From: JBARRO01 sp049644265
GTDB taxonomy: Bacteria > Bacteroidota > Ignavibacteria > UBA10030
Length of the DNA stretch: 43,292 bases
NCBI GenBank assembly: GCA_049644265.1
Contig: JBARRO010000065.1
Span: forward strand, 1 to 43,292
Direction of reading: 5' to 3'
Below are positions 41,244 through 43,292 of the stretch, in pieces (the first letter of the stretch is position 1; the number at the start of each line of letters is the position of its first letter). The notes beneath the pieces are model-generated. The model searched no databases and had not been told where the DNA came from. It was given only the letters and a program-made list of their open reading frames with translations. The translations under genes were made by a program, and so were the position numbers.

Positions 41244-43142
41244 GTGAGAAAGAAATTCGTCTACTTCTTCCTCGTTCCGGTTGTCGCGCTCCTCATTGTT
41301 CTCTATTTCTTTCTCGACGGCTGGGTCGAGTCCGGTCTTGAATACGGTGGAGAGAAGGTTGTCGGCGCCCGTGTCGAGATCGACAACCTGCGTCTCTCCC
41401 TCTCACCCATCGGTATCCGCATCGACCGCCTCCAGGTTGCCAACCCTCACGACGCCTGGAAGAACATCTTCGAGACCGGAAAGATTCAGTTTGCCCTGAA
41501 TTTCGGCCAGCTGCTCCGGAATAAATTCATCATCGAAACGATGGAGGTGAACGGCCTGGTCCTCGCCACCAAACGTTCAACGGACGGATCTCTGCCGGTA
41601 TCCCAGCAACCCGCACCCACGCCCGTGAGTTCAGATTCCTCCGGAACTCCCCGCCCCTTCGCACAACAAGCACAACCGGTTGTCGATGCAAAACAAGGAA
41701 AAACGCCTTTATTTGACATTGACCGGATCAAGCGCTCCCTCAACACCGACAGTTTACTGAACACCAGCAACCTCGCAACCTTGCGCTACGCCGATTCTTT
41801 GAAAGCCGAAATCGAAGCTGCAAACCGTAACTGGCAAACAACGCTTTCATCGCTGGAACAGTCGAAGGGGCAGCTCGCAGAGGTGGAAACAAAAGTCAAA
41901 GCCATTAATGTCAGCGAAATCAAAACCATTGACGCTGCAAAGGGCGCGCTGGACAATCTGAGCGCGTCCTACAAAACGATCACAGAGATCAATTCGACAC
42001 TCGGAGAACGCCGCACAGCGTTGACAAACGACTTCAATCGCCTTTCATCCTCAGTCAATAAGATCGACGATTTCGCGAAGGCGGATTTCCAGAACGTGCT
42101 TTCTCTTGCACGCTTGCCCGACCTCTCGATGAAGGGACTCTCCGAGCTTGTCCTTGGTGCGGATCTAATGAGCCAGGTAACAAAATACCTCTCCTGGATC
42201 GACTTTGCCCGTGAAAAGGTTCCCAAATACTCGTCCACGCCGGACAAAGAATCCCCGCGGCGATTCGAGGGACAAAACATTCGCTTCCCCGAGGAGCGCA
42301 GTTATCCGAAACTCTGGATCAAGAAAATCCTTGTGTCGGGAGGAACCGACAAAACGCAGGATCCCGATTATTTCTACGCCAAGGGTGAGATCCTGGACAT
42401 CTCGACCGACCAGCACATTACCGGAAAGCCCTTGACCGTTGCCCTCGAGGGAACGAAGGGGGGCACAACTTCTCTTTCTTTCAAGGCCTCGTTTGACCGC
42501 CGGCCCGAAGTCCCTGTGGATAACTACAAGGTGAACCTTTCCGGATTGCGCGTTGCGGATCTCTCAACCGGGCGCTCCGACTTTGTCCCATCGAAGATCA
42601 CGAACGCCATTGCAGGTGTGTCCGTTACCGTCACCGTGCCTGGCAATCGGCTCGATTCCGATACGAAGTTGAACTTCGGAAACCTCGTGTTCGTTTTCGA
42701 AAACCAGCCACGCAGCACCGTCGAGCGGTTGGTGCGGGAAGTTCTCGAATCAGTGAAAAGTATTGCTGTGGGGATTCGTGTGTGGAGAGATGAGAAGAAA
42801 TTCGACATGGCGTTTACGACGGACCTCGACGACCAGATTGCCGCTCGAACAAAGAAGGTTCTCGGGGATGAGCTTGCCAAAATTCAAAACGACCTTCGCA
42901 ACAAACTGAACGCTCGCATAGCAGAAAAGCGCGGAGAGGTTGAGCGACTCTTAAATGAAAAGAAGGGCGAAATCACCGGTCGGCTCAAGTCCTACGAAGG
43001 ACTTGTAAACGAAAAGGTTGCGATGGCAGAGGGGAAAAAGAAGGAATTGGAAAACAGAATCGAAGAGGAAAAGAAGAAACAGACGGAGGGTGTGAAGAAG
43101 AAAGCAGAGGAGACTATTAAGGGATTGTTCAAGAAAAAGTAG
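41244..43142 (+). CDS. TIGR03545-family AsmA-like protein
   Basis: This 632-aa protein starts at GTG 41244, with GGGAG just upstream and only one base after the preceding stop. It has one N-terminal membrane helix (residues 6-24), then an AsmA-like segment (VGARVEIDNLRLSLSPIGIRIDRLQVANP). Next come a Pro/Ser linker (about 110-145), a long helical/coiled-coil region (about 170-290), a second beta-rich part (about 350-480), and a Lys/Glu-rich coiled coil ending KKKAEETIKGLFKKK. AsmA-like proteins are linked to lipid transport between membranes. For this pair that is only inference. Confidence 0.88.
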   Translation: MRKKFVYFFLVPVVALLIVLYFFLDGWVESGLEYGGEKVVGARVEIDNLRLSLSPIGIRIDRLQVANPHDAWKNIFETGKIQFALNFGQLLRNKFIIETMEVNGLVLATKRSTDGSLPVSQQPAPTPVSSDSSGTPRPFAQQAQPVVDAKQGKTPLFDIDRIKRSLNTDSLLNTSNLATLRYADSLKAEIEAANRNWQTTLSSLEQSKGQLAEVETKVKAINVSEIKTIDAAKGALDNLSASYKTITEINSTLGERRTALTNDFNRLSSSVNKIDDFAKADFQNVLSLARLPDLSMKGLSELVLGADLMSQVTKYLSWIDFAREKVPKYSSTPDKESPRRFEGQNIRFPEERSYPKLWIKKILVSGGTDKTQDPDYFYAKGEILDISTDQHITGKPLTVALEGTKGGTTSLSFKASFDRRPEVPVDNYKVNLSGLRVADLSTGRSDFVPSKITNAIAGVSVTVTVPGNRLDSDTKLNFGNLVFVFENQPRSTVERLVREVLESVKSIAVGIRVWRDEKKFDMAFTTDLDDQIAARTKKVLGDELAKIQNDLRNKLNARIAEKRGEVERLLNEKKGEITGRLKSYEGLVNEKVAMAEGKKKELENRIEEEKKKQTEGVKKKAEETIKGLFKKK

Positions 43143-43292
43143 TGGGAGTTGTTCAGAATTTTCTGCCAGATGTCCGCCTATCAATTTTCTTTTGCCCTAC
43201 ATTCCCGCACACAAATCGCAAAGGCCCACAGACTCCTTCCCCGGTTGAACGACTAATCCGGGATATCTTCTCGTGCTCCCCCGTCGTTTTGT
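43143..43292. other. Right-edge noncoding sequence
   Basis: These 150 bases after the TIGR03545 stop show no gene, hairpin terminator or convincing promoter. Confidence 0.5.

Overview
The window is chromosomal DNA of roughly 54% G+C (my estimate) from a bacterium of the Fibrobacterota-Chlorobiota-Bacteroidota (FCB) group. Two proteins end in a type IX secretion (T9SS) type A sorting domain with the QNYPNPFNP / QSYPNPFNP signature and a C-terminal K(M/L)xLxK. That wording is typical of Ignavibacteria, Chlorobi relatives and uncultured Bacteroidota-like lineages. A DUF2723 membrane protein, a TIGR03546/TIGR03545 pair and a quinol-type nitric oxide reductase fit such a lineage. I cannot name the species. 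There are no rRNA, tRNA, CRISPR, phage or transposase genes that I can see.

Layout. (1) 1-5080: a sensor kinase cut off at its 5' end, a NarL-type response regulator, a minus-strand group (secreted hypothetical, lipoprotein, CPPED1-like phosphoesterase) and a single-domain response regulator. (2) 5169-22478: one giant gene (5,769 aa) for a secreted, surface-attached protein. It is built from five repeats of an IPT/TIG domain plus a seven-bladed FG-GAP/VCBS propeller, joined by 13 Ig-like domains, one ASH-like domain, a LamG-like domain and 18 fibronectin-III domains, and it ends in a T9SS signal. It closes with a bidirectional terminator. (3) 22608-24344, minus strand: a YCII/DGPF protein and a second T9SS cargo. 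(4) 24441-24975: a noncoding array with a period of about 163 bp, full of perfect palindromes. (5) 25195-31227: M1-family metallopeptidase, DUF2339 and another membrane protein, and a VOC protein. (6) 31515-36368: a MacA-like adaptor, an ABC ATPase and two FtsX/MacB permeases, interrupted by a four-helix-bundle gene and a truncated second copy of it. (7) 36507-43142: a DUF2723 protein, a qNOR-type nitric oxide reductase and the TIGR03546/TIGR03545 pair.

Most unusual signal. Nearly all the intergenic low-complexity DNA turns out to be degenerate tandem arrays with a strict 7-bp period (one has an 8-bp period). They repeatedly begin at or before the stop codon of the upstream gene, and one lies in frame inside a coding sequence. 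Two of these arrays, in inverted orientation, bracket the four-helix-bundle gene, and the same array follows its truncated paralogue. This looks like a repeat-bounded gene cassette. A second unusual feature is the N-terminus of the DUF2723 protein, which carries about 35 codons clearly homologous to the nitric oxide reductase gene 2.8 kb downstream.
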